Origin: Chengkuizengella axinellae
Lineage (GTDB): Bacteria > Bacillota > Bacilli > Paenibacillales > KCTC-33759
Assembly: GCF_030730905.1 (NCBI RefSeq)
Contig: NZ_JAVAMP010000012.1
Location: 89,635 to 153,634, forward strand
Direction of reading: 5' to 3'
DNA length: 64,000 nucleotides
Position numbers and translations under genes: made by a program. Of the stretch, positions 34,912-44,403 are shown one piece after another (the first letter of the stretch is position 1; the number at the start of each line of letters is the position of its first letter). A model generated the notes under the pieces. That model was given only the letters and a program-made list of their open reading frames with translations. It was not told the origin of the DNA and made no database searches.

Positions 34912-34941
34912 AAAAAAAGATGAAACTATAAAGCTCATCTT
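34912..34941 (-). terminator. Terminator of the ATPase/TOPRIM operon
   Basis: AGATGAGCTTTATAGTTTCATCT followed by T7 on the minus strand, just past the end of the 34970-35701 gene. Confidence 0.8.
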
Positions 34942-34969
34942 CTTTCAATATAATTACTTTATTTTAGCT

Positions 34970-35701
34970 TTAATTACTAGTTTTCATCTGAATAAATTCA
35001 AATAATAAAGGCACATTTGTAGAACGTTGCAAAGAAGCAACTTCTTGAGATATTTTGTTCCAACTTTCTACATACTGTTCATTTTGATCACTGCTTGTCC
35101 ATTCAGGCATTTGTTCTTTTAAAAATTCTTCAACTGGAGTAGTTAATTCGTCTATGAATTCTTCTACTTTTTCCAGTTTCGTATCTTTGTCTGGGTTAGG
35201 CTCATTGAATATGACGTGTTCTAAATGTCTAGAAAAGTAATACATTCGGTATGTAACCGTTCCACCTAGAATTCCATCAATGGAGTTCATACTACGGATA
35301 TTTTTACTTTTCACGGTGTTTCTATTAATAATACTTTGCCGTTGCTTCTCATCCGGGACACTAATTAGATTTTCCTTATAAATAGTGGTGTTCTGTTGAG
35401 TATCATCTATCACTACCTTATCCTCAGAAATAAAGCATCCATCTGTATCGACTATGTGTAAAACTGCTAGCAAATCATCATTTCTAAACTTTCTCTTACT
35501 TAAAAACTGTTTAACCACATCACCAATGAGTGCTTTAATCGGTTTTCTATTTTTATCAAAACTAAATAGGATATCCGTATGTTTAACCTCAAAACGGATA
35601 TCATGCTGTTTGAATAATTGCCGTAATCTTTGGTTTAAAAGTACCTCATCACTATTTCCTTCAACAATTAACAATACGACTTTTTTTCTATTTTTCGCCA
35701 T
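34970..35701 (-). CDS. TOPRIM-like (RloB/OLD-type) nuclease subunit
   Basis: 243 residues. LLIVEGNSDEVLL near residue 10 provides the conserved Glu, and VLHIVDTDGCF near 85 the DxD of a TOPRIM-like fold. The long helical C-terminus is unassigned. Its start overlaps the end of the ATPase gene by 14 bases, implying translational coupling. ATPase plus TOPRIM/RloB pairs occur in abortive-infection systems such as AbiL and in PARIS-like systems; I cannot choose between them without a search. Confidence 0.72.
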   Translation of the reverse strand: MAKNRKKVVLLIVEGNSDEVLLNQRLRQLFKQHDIRFEVKHTDILFSFDKNRKPIKALIGDVVKQFLSKRKFRNDDLLAVLHIVDTDGCFISEDKVVIDDTQQNTTIYKENLISVPDEKQRQSIINRNTVKSKNIRSMNSIDGILGGTVTYRMYYFSRHLEHVIFNEPNPDKDTKLEKVEEFIDELTTPVEEFLKEQMPEWTSSDQNEQYVESWNKISQEVASLQRSTNVPLLFEFIQMKTSN

Positions 35702-37031
35702 TTTGAATTCCTGCTTTTCTAAATGACGTTTTCATATCATACATGTTGGTTTCATCATAAATTTGCTCATCTTGCCCTCCAAGTTGTACAGCACGCAAAT
35801 AAATATCCCGTGCATTACTCAACTTCCTAACACCTTTTAATTGGAGATAACGGTCCTCTTCATTTAGCGTAGTAAACCATAAATTACGAATAGGAAGAAC
35901 TTCTAATATTCTTAAATTATGTGAAGTGAAAAATAGTTGTCCTTGTCCGTTATCACTCATAACTTCTAAGATTTCACCTAACAAATATTCAAAAATACCT
36001 GCATCTAATTCATCAATGACTACACAAGCATTTGGTTTATTATATACTGCGATTAAAGTACTAAGTATAGAGATAATCTTTAAAACACCTGATGATTCAC
36101 TTTTTAATGGAAGTACAACATCTCCTTTTTTTGACATAAATTCGAAACGAATTTCTTCTTCATTATTCTTAGTTAATATTGGTTCCCCAATAGTTCTTAC
36201 TTTTATTTCAAGACCAGGTATGATGTTCTTTAACACAATATTAATTTGTTCAATTACTCTAACTATCACTTCAAACAACTGTATAGGTAAATTCATTTCA
36301 CTCATTTCTAAAGGAATGTTGCCTCGGTCGTTTTCATGATGAATACTAAAGGGCATTATAAGATTGGAGACGACAAGACCATATTGATAATTATCAATAA
36401 CATGTAAATCTAGAAAAAAGTCCTCAGTCATGTTTCTCATGATTTCTGCTTCGATCTCATTTGTAAAAACTTCTTTTAATTCTCCTCTAAAAACAAAAGA
36501 AGTATTATTTTCTAACGCCATACTTGTTGCTATACCAATATTAATTCTTTGTTTTTCACTCAATACATCTATACTTTTGTTTCGATATGTAATAATGCTG
36601 CCTGCTTCTTTACTTTTTTTATGTATACAAATAATTTCTTTAAACCGTTTGTTCTTAATATTTTCTCGGTAAGATATACTTTCGCTCATTATTCCCAATC
36701 TGTGTTTTCCAGCTGTTAACGAAACCTTATATTTTAAGAAATACTCTCCAAATTTATTTTTTACAATAAAATTAATTGTTAAATCAACAGATTTTTCATT
36801 AAAATAAATTAAGTGACTAGATACTTCTGGTAGAGTTATTGTTCCAATTAATTTATGTAGCAAACTAAAAGCATCAACCACAGCCGTTTTTCCTGATCCA
36901 TTCTGACCATAAAAGCCTATAACATCAGCTTCCTTTAATTGTTCAAAATTAGAATTCGTATGAAAATATCCTCTTTTGACATTCTTTAAATTGTTGATTT
37001 CAACATTTGTAACTCTGATAATACTTGACAT
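35688..37031 (-). CDS. ABC/SMC-type ATPase of a two-gene defence system
   Basis: 447 residues, ATG with GGAG upstream. Walker A GQNGSGKT at 42-49, an ESSG signature-like motif near 316, Walker B VVIDELDAG, and a TSHN H-loop, all typical of OLD/AAA_15/AAA_21 ATPases. These sense a trigger and control a partner nuclease. The next gene is the TOPRIM-like protein overlapping by 14 bases. The pair has its own terminator and about 385 bp of upstream DNA. I infer an anti-phage ATPase-nuclease module. Confidence 0.82.
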   Translation of the reverse strand: MSSIIRVTNVEINNLKNVKRGYFHTNSNFEQLKEADVIGFYGQNGSGKTAVVDAFSLLHKLIGTITLPEVSSHLIYFNEKSVDLTINFIVKNKFGEYFLKYKVSLTAGKHRLGIMSESISYRENIKNKRFKEIICIHKKSKEAGSIITYRNKSIDVLSEKQRINIGIATSMALENNTSFVFRGELKEVFTNEIEAEIMRNMTEDFFLDLHVIDNYQYGLVVSNLIMPFSIHHENDRGNIPLEMSEMNLPIQLFEVIVRVIEQINIVLKNIIPGLEIKVRTIGEPILTKNNEEEIRFEFMSKKGDVVLPLKSESSGVLKIISILSTLIAVYNKPNACVVIDELDAGIFEYLLGEILEVMSDNGQGQLFFTSHNLRILEVLPIRNLWFTTLNEEDRYLQLKGVRKLSNARDIYLRAVQLGGQDEQIYDETNMYDMKTSFRKAGIQNGEK

Positions 37032-37416
37032 ATTAAGGCTCCTCCAAAGTAATACTTAAGTGAAATTATATCACAGTGAAATTACTTTATACATTAATTC
37101 GGTAAATTTTTTACCAATTTATAAAATAAAAACACTTTTTATTCTCTTTATTAATCAATTTAGTCATATAATCGGTGAAATATTCATTAAATCAATATCT
37201 TTATACTGATTAATATTTGTTTGAATTATTTTCTATTCACAAATATAGTGATGTTCCTTATTATCTATATATAAGTTTATCTGTTTAAACCACACATCAT
37301 TATGCACAATTCTAACCCTATACAATATTCTTGTTACGATATGTGCAAATCTCCTATTAAACCTATATATTTATAATAGGTAAAATAGATTAAGTAATAG
37401 CAGCCGAGGAGGAAAC
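37032..37416. other. Divergent promoter region
   Basis: About 385 bp between the divergently transcribed ATPase and ComEC-like genes. AT-rich with TATAAT-like hexamers near 37370; no gene seen. Confidence 0.5.
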
Positions 37417-38700
37417 ATGAAAAAACATTCAATATTAATCTTTGTTGTAATAGTACTAGTACTTTTGACAAGCTGTGCTGAAGTATCTATAACAACAGAA
37501 GATAAAATCGACAACTCACAGCAAAACCTTCAAGTTCATTTTGTTGACGTAGGTCAAGGTGCAGCACAGATTATTCTAAGTCCAAGAGGAAAAGTTATAG
37601 TGATTGATGCAGGAAATAACGATGATGAACAGCTGATGGTGGATTATTTACATAACCTTGACGTAAATAAAATAGATATTTTAATTGGAACACATCCAGA
37701 TGCTGATCATATTGGAGGCATGGATGCAGTCATTGATAACTTTAATATTGGGAAGATCTATATGCCTAAAATATCTGCGAACACTCAAACTTTTGAATCC
37801 GTTCTAACCTCTGTCCAATCAAAAGGGTTAAAGATAAGCACTGCTGATGAAGTATTAGAGTTCGGTATTGAACATGAAGTATATTTAAATTTCCTTGCAC
37901 CTATTGGAACTTCTTCAGACCGAAATGAAATGAGTGCAGTAGTAAGATTAGAATATGGTAATCATTCTTTCTTATTCACTGGAGATGCTGATGACAAGAG
38001 TGAAAATGAAATGATTGAAAGTCGTGAAGAATTAAAGTCAACTGTACTGTTAGTTGGACATCATGGTTCAAGTACTAGTAGCACACAAGCTTTTTTAGAT
38101 AAAGTTAAACCTGAATATGCTGTTATTCAATCTGGAGAAGGAAATAGTTATGGTCATCCTACTGATGAAGTATTACAACGGTTAGATAATGTAGGTGCTG
38201 AAATCTATAGAAATGATCTTCAAGGAGATATTATTTTTACTAGTGATGGTCAGACAATGAGTGTGAAAACAAAAGCCGATAACAATCAAGCAAAAGAGGA
38301 AATTGAACGTCAATTAACTGAAATAGATTCCAGTATAGAAGGATTAAGGAAAAACCCTGACATTGAAGTTCATAGCGTACCATTGAAAAGTATAGAACCT
38401 CATATTCTAGCATCGGCTACAGTGGATAATGATAACCCCTCTCAAAATTCAACTGTAACCGTAACCGTGAAGGTAGTTAATGAGAATAACATCCCTGTAG
38501 AGGGTGCAGTAGTAGATTTGAAGTTAAATTATAAAACAACAACTACTTCATTTGATGATGGTGTAACAAATTCTAATGGGATAGTATCAATACCATTTGA
38601 GATTGGAAGAGCTTCAAAAGGATATACTGTAGATGTCGATGTAAATGTTCAGTCTGATGATCTTTATACTAATACAAGTACTTCATTTACTCCACAATAA
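37417..38700 (+). CDS. ComEC-like secreted metallo-beta-lactamase lipoprotein with Ig-like tail
   Basis: 427 residues, ATG with GAGGAGG upstream; lipobox LLTSC (Cys20). Residues about 35-290 are a metallo-beta-lactamase domain of the ComEC/competence type: VDVGQGAAQIIL, VIDAGNN, the THPDADHIGGMD metal motif, FTGDAD and VGHHGSSTS. After a short linker, residues about 325-427 form a Big/Ig-like domain ending TSFTPQ. Such stand-alone proteins are extracellular and thought to act on nucleic acid or related substrates. A DUF3006 gene follows 11 bases later. A broken copy of the tail domain lies at 10283-10628. Confidence 0.88.
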   Translation: MKKHSILIFVVIVLVLLTSCAEVSITTEDKIDNSQQNLQVHFVDVGQGAAQIILSPRGKVIVIDAGNNDDEQLMVDYLHNLDVNKIDILIGTHPDADHIGGMDAVIDNFNIGKIYMPKISANTQTFESVLTSVQSKGLKISTADEVLEFGIEHEVYLNFLAPIGTSSDRNEMSAVVRLEYGNHSFLFTGDADDKSENEMIESREELKSTVLLVGHHGSSTSSTQAFLDKVKPEYAVIQSGEGNSYGHPTDEVLQRLDNVGAEIYRNDLQGDIIFTSDGQTMSVKTKADNNQAKEEIERQLTEIDSSIEGLRKNPDIEVHSVPLKSIEPHILASATVDNDNPSQNSTVTVTVKVVNENNIPVEGAVVDLKLNYKTTTTSFDDGVTNSNGIVSIPFEIGRASKGYTVDVDVNVQSDDLYTNTSTSFTPQ

Positions 38701-38711
38701 GAGGTGATTTA

Positions 38712-38924
38712 ATGAAAGGCATTGTTGACCGAATTGAAGGAGAAATTTACGTTATAGAGGTTAAGGGTAAGACTAAAGATGTTGAGAAATCTTTAGTTAA
38801 TAAAGATGTAAAAGTAAATGACGTAGTCGTGTTTAGAAATGGAGAATGGTCTGTAGATGAAAATGAAACTCTTAGGAGATCAGAAAAAATTGCTAAATTA
38901 ATGAATGATGTTTGGGATGATTGA
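38712..38924 (+). CDS. DUF3006 protein
   Basis: 70 residues (MKGIVDRIEGEIYVIEV, then VKVNDVVVFRNGEWSVDEN). DUF3006 genes regularly sit next to ComEC-like metallo-beta-lactamase genes, as here (11 bp apart, same strand, AGAGGTGAT upstream). The fold is a small beta barrel. The role is unknown, but the linkage suggests it supports the hydrolase. Confidence 0.85.
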   Translation: MKGIVDRIEGEIYVIEVKGKTKDVEKSLVNKDVKVNDVVVFRNGEWSVDENETLRRSEKIAKLMNDVWDD

Positions 38925-39040
38925 TTGTGTTACAACAATTAATTCAATAAGAGAATTACAGATGGATCACTTTATAAATATAAGCTTAGATCACTATTTT
39001 TAAAGTACAGACATATAACGTAGAATTATCTCAATCATGA

Positions 39041-39078
39041 GAAACCTAGTTCGAAACATTTTAGAACTAGGTTTTTTC
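39041..39078 (+). terminator. Terminator of the ComEC-like/DUF3006 operon
   Basis: AAACCTAGTTC-GAAACATTTTA-GAACTAGGTTTTTTC on the plus strand, a perfect stem with T6. The rest of 38925-39420 holds no gene I can support. Confidence 0.9.
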
Positions 39079-39420
39079 TTATAAAAATACAACCATTTAT
39101 CTGTAAAGAGTGACAGTACATTATTCAAAATGTTTATGTATATAGTATAGAATGTACTTTATATAACTAAAATATATCAATACTTCCCTTTCGAAACTTA
39201 ACAAATGTCCTTTATCCCATATTTCAATCCCTTTTGCTAAAGATAAGTCTTGAACCGACTGATTAAAGTAGTTATTAGTAACTACAATTTATGATCATAT
39301 TTGTATTTTGCTTTGTATTATTCAAATAAATTTTAAAACCTCATTGTAATTCTCAATTTTTATACCTATATCCTATCCTTAAGACTATCTTTCCTTTATG
39401 TATTTTGGTTTTCAAAAAAA

Positions 39421-42400
39421 TCATGATTTAGATTTATCTTTTATAACTTTACTTACAATTGCATCTAATATGGAAATTGCTTGATCTCTTGATTCCTCAT
39501 TAAAATGAAAAATACGATTAATCTCTCTATATGCTGATAGAATATTAGCGTCAACATCCTTACCATACTTCAAGACATTGTCTATACTTGAATTACGATC
39601 TTCAATAAGTGAGTCTAGTAATCGCTGTATGTATAGGTCGGCGAATTTATCTAAGTTATCTCCTTTAGCAATTAATCTACGAAAATTAAGTACCTCATTT
39701 AAATATTCTTGTGAATCTTTGGTATCATGACCAACCCTGATAGATGAATTATTGAATGGATTTTTTTCCTCCCCTATATATAAGTTCTCTAATTGTTTTT
39801 TAAATGAAACTTCATTACTATCGAGAGGCTTACGATCATAAATTTCTTTGTTTTTACCTAAAAAATTATCCCGCATTGAGATAAGAACTGATTCTACTTT
39901 CTCACGGTTACTAGTGAAAACTTCCACCAACCTCTTTGTATATCTTTCATTAGAAAAGATCTCATTATAACACTCTTGAAAGATCATATCCCATCTATGC
40001 CGATGTACACCGGAGTATCCCAGCTGATTTTCTTTAATATATTCCCCATTAACCCTCTTAGCATTCGCTCTAATAGTATTCCAACGCATATCTTTCCAAT
40101 TAGTAATTGAAGATTTATCAAAAAACATAATAAGAAGTTCTTTTACTTCTTCTTTTATTCTTTTGTAACTTTCACTTTCTTTACTTTCCAGTTCTTCTAT
40201 AAGTTCCTCTGGGATTATGTCTATACTATTTTTTTCTTTAATAAGAATTGAGATCAATATTTTCCTCATTCGCTCCTTATTGATTACATTAAACTTTGGA
40301 TTTCCTGTACCACAAAATGCTCCTATGTTAGTTCTTAGCGTCTGATATACAATCGTCTTTTTTCCAGTGCTAAATTTTAGTTTTTTATCTAAAGCTTGTT
40401 TCAATTCAGATGAAAAAAGATATTGAACAGCTTTAGGGGCATTCACATCTCCCAATTTCCAAGAAGTATTCACTTCCTTATTTTTTAAGTTGAATATATC
40501 AATCCCAGTAAAAATACAATATAAGGTGACCTGAGGTTCAACTTCATATATCAGAGGTACAATGTAATCTAATTCTGTTGGACGGCCAGAATCTAATTTC
40601 TTTAAATAAAGAACAGCGTCAATCCCTTGCTTGGCAGTGTTTAATCTCTTCTCTCTATTTTCTTTTTGTTCAGTAAAAAAATCTTTTAGCAATCTTTTTT
40701 TACTAACACCTTTTTCGATATGATCTAAACCATATGTATCTACAAATGTTATTGATTTTATATTTAAATCATCAAACATTAAAGCAAATTCATTTGAAAA
40801 TGAATCCGTTATAGTCACCTTTCTAATCATGGAAGTTAGTGAATCTATTCTTATATCCAAATTGCCCTTTTTGCTTTTTTTAGATATTGCGACAGTTTTT
40901 AAACATTTAGACAGGAGATTTTGTTTTTCTGTATTCAAATCATTTAATTTAAATACTAACTTACCTTTAATACCTAATAACTGAAATTGTTTCTGAATAG
41001 TTTCATAAAAACATGAAAATACATCCTCTATAAATATATCTAAATCATTACCGAAGAAATTCTCTTTATTCTGCGAATTTTGGTCCATTATTTCAGTACA
41101 TATAAAATCTAAAATATTATTTATATAAATAGGTACAACATCATTTGAACCAGTATAACGCTTATAAAGACTCATTTTTTCTTTTTCATTTGACTTTCTG
41201 ATAACTGATGTTGTTTTAAGTTGACTCTTTACCCCCTCCCCTTTCTCAAACAAAAAATCAAATTCATGGACAGAGAAAAAGCCTTTCTTTTCATATAAAA
41301 TTTTTTCAAGCTGTTTTTTTAGAGAATGTTTATCCTTACATATATATCTTTCTTTTGGATAAGAATAATGATATATTCTTCTCACAATTTTATTTTGTAC
41401 TTTACTTTTCTGCTCTATACCTCTACCTTTCTTCTGAACATCACTTATTACATCTTTAAAACCATAATTAATGATTTGACGGAGTCCGTCGTCTTCGTTA
41501 TTATTTGCCAAATCTTTAAACTCAATCATTTTAAGTAGTTCAAACTCAATATCCTGTAAAAAATCGTCATCAAATATTTTCATACATTTAATTTCTTTTT
41601 CTAGATTTGTAATTTCACTTAGAATACTAAGATAATTTTCCACTATTATTATATTGTCAATTTCTCCTTTGTTGATTATTAACGGAGAAGTAATGTTTAT
41701 TATTTTACTCCCAATAACATGACCACTTTTTTGTTTTTCTTCGTTTATGAGATGTAACTTAGCATTTAACTCCTTCATATAGCATAAATGATCTTCATAA
41801 ATGTCTAACTCTTTAAATCCAAAGTAGTTAACAAACATAAACGAAATAATATCAAACCAGATGTCGTCTTTTCTCTTCTGACAAAAATCCTCCCTATTAT
41901 GAAACAAAACTTCTACATTCGGTTTCTTTTCGAATCTAGTAAATATATACTCAACTTCCGTTCTAGTCGTTTGTCCATCACCAGAGGAGTTAATCTTATC
42001 TCTGTTCAAGGCGAATGATTTTATAAAAGATGATTTCCCTGCCCCACTTCCACCAATTACAAGTACGGATAGATCTTCCTCTTGGTCTGATCTTTCCTTT
42101 AGCCATCTGATTTCAAGTGAATCTTCTACTTGTTCAAATAATATACATCCTGACTCTCTAAGATAATTCATAATATGTTTCAGAGTTATAAAATAGATAT
42201 TCTTAAACGGATTTCCTTCATTCTCCAAATAAGGTATTGATTGATTCATACCTATCAATGTATTATTATCTGAAAAAACTGGTGCCCCAGACAATCCCTC
42301 TAGAATCTGATAATCTTTAAGATCAGAATAGTGGTGATAATCATCCATAATTCTATAAGACAACACAGTATTTTTAAAATTTGATAATAATTCAACCTCT

Positions 42401-42831
42401 CCATTTAATACGATCTTGTCATTGGTCTCTTCTTTAATAATTCCAGGAAAGCCAAATGTCTCAACTCTCTGCCTAGGTAATGGATCCTCAAATGATATTT
42501 TATGATTAAATGGAAGTTTATGATTTTTAATTCCAACTAATATTGCAAATACATCATCTTCTTTTAATAACGAATCACCAATAAACACATTTTCTATTGA
42601 ATACTCAATCGTATTATGATTGAAATCAAAGATATCTATCCTTATGTAGTCATTGATATTACTTTTAATCTTTTTTTTATCTATACTATCTATGCCATCA
42701 TTCCACAGTAAATGAAATGTCGAGAGAACAATATAATATTCAGTTTCAGAATTTTCCTTATATTTACAGGGGAGAATTATGCCTGTTGTCATACTATTAA
42801 ACGTTGATACTTTCACTACATTTGTCAACAT
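39421..42831 (-). CDS. Trypsin-like protease fused to a large P-loop GTPase
   Basis: 1136 residues, ATG with AAGGAG upstream. N-terminal 1-230: a trypsin-like fold with His40 (LSTFHLLW), Asp93 (EDDVFAILVG) and Ser181 (LEGLSGAPV), a full catalytic triad. Residues about 250-850: a P-loop domain with Walker A GGSGAGKS at 260-267, a Thr-rich segment GQTTRTEVEY resembling switch I, a roughly 400-residue helical insert, then DTYGLDH near 696 (G3-like) and FTGIDIF (G4-like), i.e. GTPase rather than AAA+. The C-terminal 300 residues are helical (RWNTIRANAKRVNGEY, GYSGVHRHRWDMIF). A metallo-beta-lactamase gene lies 18 bp upstream on the same strand. By analogy with protease-bearing NTPases of AVAST and related conflict systems I infer a GTP-gated protease triggered by infection. 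Confidence 0.82.
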   Translation of the reverse strand: MLTNVVKVSTFNSMTTGIILPCKYKENSETEYYIVLSTFHLLWNDGIDSIDKKKIKSNINDYIRIDIFDFNHNTIEYSIENVFIGDSLLKEDDVFAILVGIKNHKLPFNHKISFEDPLPRQRVETFGFPGIIKEETNDKIVLNGEVELLSNFKNTVLSYRIMDDYHHYSDLKDYQILEGLSGAPVFSDNNTLIGMNQSIPYLENEGNPFKNIYFITLKHIMNYLRESGCILFEQVEDSLEIRWLKERSDQEEDLSVLVIGGSGAGKSSFIKSFALNRDKINSSGDGQTTRTEVEYIFTRFEKKPNVEVLFHNREDFCQKRKDDIWFDIISFMFVNYFGFKELDIYEDHLCYMKELNAKLHLINEEKQKSGHVIGSKIINITSPLIINKGEIDNIIIVENYLSILSEITNLEKEIKCMKIFDDDFLQDIEFELLKMIEFKDLANNNEDDGLRQIINYGFKDVISDVQKKGRGIEQKSKVQNKIVRRIYHYSYPKERYICKDKHSLKKQLEKILYEKKGFFSVHEFDFLFEKGEGVKSQLKTTSVIRKSNEKEKMSLYKRYTGSNDVVPIYINNILDFICTEIMDQNSQNKENFFGNDLDIFIEDVFSCFYETIQKQFQLLGIKGKLVFKLNDLNTEKQNLLSKCLKTVAISKKSKKGNLDIRIDSLTSMIRKVTITDSFSNEFALMFDDLNIKSITFVDTYGLDHIEKGVSKKRLLKDFFTEQKENREKRLNTAKQGIDAVLYLKKLDSGRPTELDYIVPLIYEVEPQVTLYCIFTGIDIFNLKNKEVNTSWKLGDVNAPKAVQYLFSSELKQALDKKLKFSTGKKTIVYQTLRTNIGAFCGTGNPKFNVINKERMRKILISILIKEKNSIDIIPEELIEELESKESESYKRIKEEVKELLIMFFDKSSITNWKDMRWNTIRANAKRVNGEYIKENQLGYSGVHRHRWDMIFQECYNEIFSNERYTKRLVEVFTSNREKVESVLISMRDNFLGKNKEIYDRKPLDSNEVSFKKQLENLYIGEEKNPFNNSSIRVGHDTKDSQEYLNEVLNFRRLIAKGDNLDKFADLYIQRLLDSLIEDRNSSIDNVLKYGKDVDANILSAYREINRIFHFNEESRDQAISILDAIVSKVIKDKSKS

Positions 42832-42849
42832 TTTGTTAACTCCTTCCTT

Positions 42850-43818
42850 TTATATTTCAATTAAATTTACAAACTTTATTTGATTACTATCTTTATAATT
42901 TGAAAGGAGATGAAGTCCAACTGGGCAGAAAAGTTGGTTTTCTGGTCGTTCTAATATCTTATCTAATACAACAGTACTGGGATGGTGACTTGTACTTTTT
43001 GATAGAGGTAACATTATTTGCTTACAGTGGTATTCATCCATAAGATTAAGTATTTTCTCATTATTACTTATCGATCCATGATGCGCCAGCATGATTAAAT
43101 CAAAAGTTGAATTAAATTTTATATTTTGTAATTGTTCTAATATTCTTGAATAGAAATTATCACTTGAGAGTAAAATGGACCTCCCCTTATAATTTACAAC
43201 GAAGGATAAGGAAGATTCATTAATCAATTTTGAGTCTTTTTTTTGGACATTCCACTTTTTCATTAGCCTCTTTATTGTTTCTTTTAATGGAAGTAGAATA
43301 TCGATAATAATTAGATCTTCTTGCTTATTAATAGGTTCCAGTTTATTAATACCACGAACACAAACCTCAAAACCATTAATCTCAAATCTTTTATTTTGTT
43401 CATAGGTACGAACTAATGAAAGATTCGGGAATTTATCGATTATTTTCTTCAAACGAATTCCTTGTTTGTAACTAATGGTTGCTGGATCAACAAGATCATT
43501 AAAAATAATAAAACAATCTTGTGATAAATCTATGTATTTCTCAACATCAGAATGATTGAGTAGTTTCAATACTCCACCTATATGATCATCGTCAATGTGA
43601 GTTACAACTATTCCATTAATACTTTTCCTTTCACATCCGTGATCTTCATTTTCCTCAGAATGAGTAGGTTGAATCATATCCATAATATTATCAATGTTAA
43701 TTGGATTTCTCTCAGGACCACCATCAACTAATATTCTAACCATTCGACCTTCATTGTTAAAATTAATAACGTATGAATCTCCAAAGCCAACATTAATCAT
43801 TTCAATATAAAACCTCAA
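42850..43818 (-). CDS. Metallo-beta-lactamase-fold hydrolase, partner of the protease-GTPase
   Basis: 322 residues from TTG at 43818 with AAGGGGAGA seven bases upstream. Motifs VGFGDSYVINF, ILVDGGP, VVTHIDDDHIGGV (HxDxDH), LLSSDN and LAHHGSISNN define a metallo-beta-lactamase fold of the ComEC/RNase Z-like branch, here without signal peptide and so cytoplasmic. The spacing of 18 bp to the protease-GTPase gene, in the same orientation, indicates one operon. It may act on nucleic acid or a nucleotide signal. Confidence 0.88.
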   Translation of the reverse strand: MRFYIEMINVGFGDSYVINFNNEGRMVRILVDGGPERNPINIDNIMDMIQPTHSEENEDHGCERKSINGIVVTHIDDDHIGGVLKLLNHSDVEKYIDLSQDCFIIFNDLVDPATISYKQGIRLKKIIDKFPNLSLVRTYEQNKRFEINGFEVCVRGINKLEPINKQEDLIIIDILLPLKETIKRLMKKWNVQKKDSKLINESSLSFVVNYKGRSILLSSDNFYSRILEQLQNIKFNSTFDLIMLAHHGSISNNEKILNLMDEYHCKQIMLPLSKSTSHHPSTVVLDKILERPENQLFCPVGLHLLSNYKDSNQIKFVNLIEI

Positions 43819-43939
43819 ATAGTATCTCCCCTTGTTACGTAATAGATATGTATGAGATTAAGGATTCGACAAAATACTCTTTTCCCCTTCCATCAGTTTC
43901 CAAAATCTTATGATTAGAACAAACCTTTCCAAATTAGTT

Positions 43940-43983
43940 ATTTCACGATATGGTCCAAATCATAATAAAGCGCATCTCTTAAA
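43940..43983. repeat. Dispersed palindromic repeat, partial copy
   Basis: TTTCACGATATGGTCCAAATC, then ATAATAAAGCGCATCTCTTAA; same order of blocks as the copy at 30074. It lies upstream of the protease-GTPase operon. Confidence 0.55.
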
Positions 43984-44070
43984 GTTTTATTAAAACTGTT
44001 AAAAAGACATTATTATAAATGAGAGTCTATTATCTTATATGATGTGTAACATTATAAAGACAATAAGTCA

Positions 44071-44115
44071 AAGGATAGATAAAGTAGAATTATTAACTTT
44101 ATCTATCCTTTTTTC
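44071..44115 (+). terminator. Strong hairpin with T-run
   Basis: AAGGATAGATAAAGT ... ACTTTATCTATCCTTTTTTC on the plus strand. No plus-strand gene lies upstream, so it may protect the IS110 element or end an unseen short transcript. Confidence 0.7.
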
Positions 44116-44164
44116 TGTTACGTCTTCTTTTACTTTCATCTGCTACAAATGGGCCAGATCGTAT

Positions 44165-44360
44165 TATGAGGTTAGCCAGTATTTCTGGTTGACCTATTTT
44201 TAATAGGTATTATTCTTAAAGTAGCCGGGGTAGAACGTTCGGGCCATTGGGATTCGATCCCGTCCACAATACTGTTCACCCCCTACTTGTAGAAACATGT
44301 TTGAGGCTGGTTGGGACATTGATCCCGTATAACAAGCGAAGCTATGAAACTACAAGATAG
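44165..44360 (+). ncRNA. Probable IS110 bridge RNA
   Basis: Two successive stem/internal-loop/stem modules. First: GTAGCCGGGGT (44221-44231) pairs with ACCCCCTAC (44278-44286), with a terminal stem GGGAT-TCG-ATCCC and internal loops AGAACGTTCGGGCCATT and GTCCACAATACTGTTC. Second: an outer GTAG/CTAC, terminal stem GGGA/TCCC at 44313-44326, and internal loops on both sides. This is the layout described for IS110 bridge RNAs (target- and donor-binding loops), in the 5' non-coding end before the transposase. Confidence 0.6.
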
Positions 44361-44403
44361 GTTAGGGGCTGCCGGCAAATCTATTAAAGGGAAGTGATAT
44401 GGC

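Noticed and set aside
37417..38924. ComEC-like gene as evidence of a competence operon
   Set aside because: The protein is a stand-alone secreted lipoprotein without the channel domain, and its partner is DUF3006; no other com genes are present.
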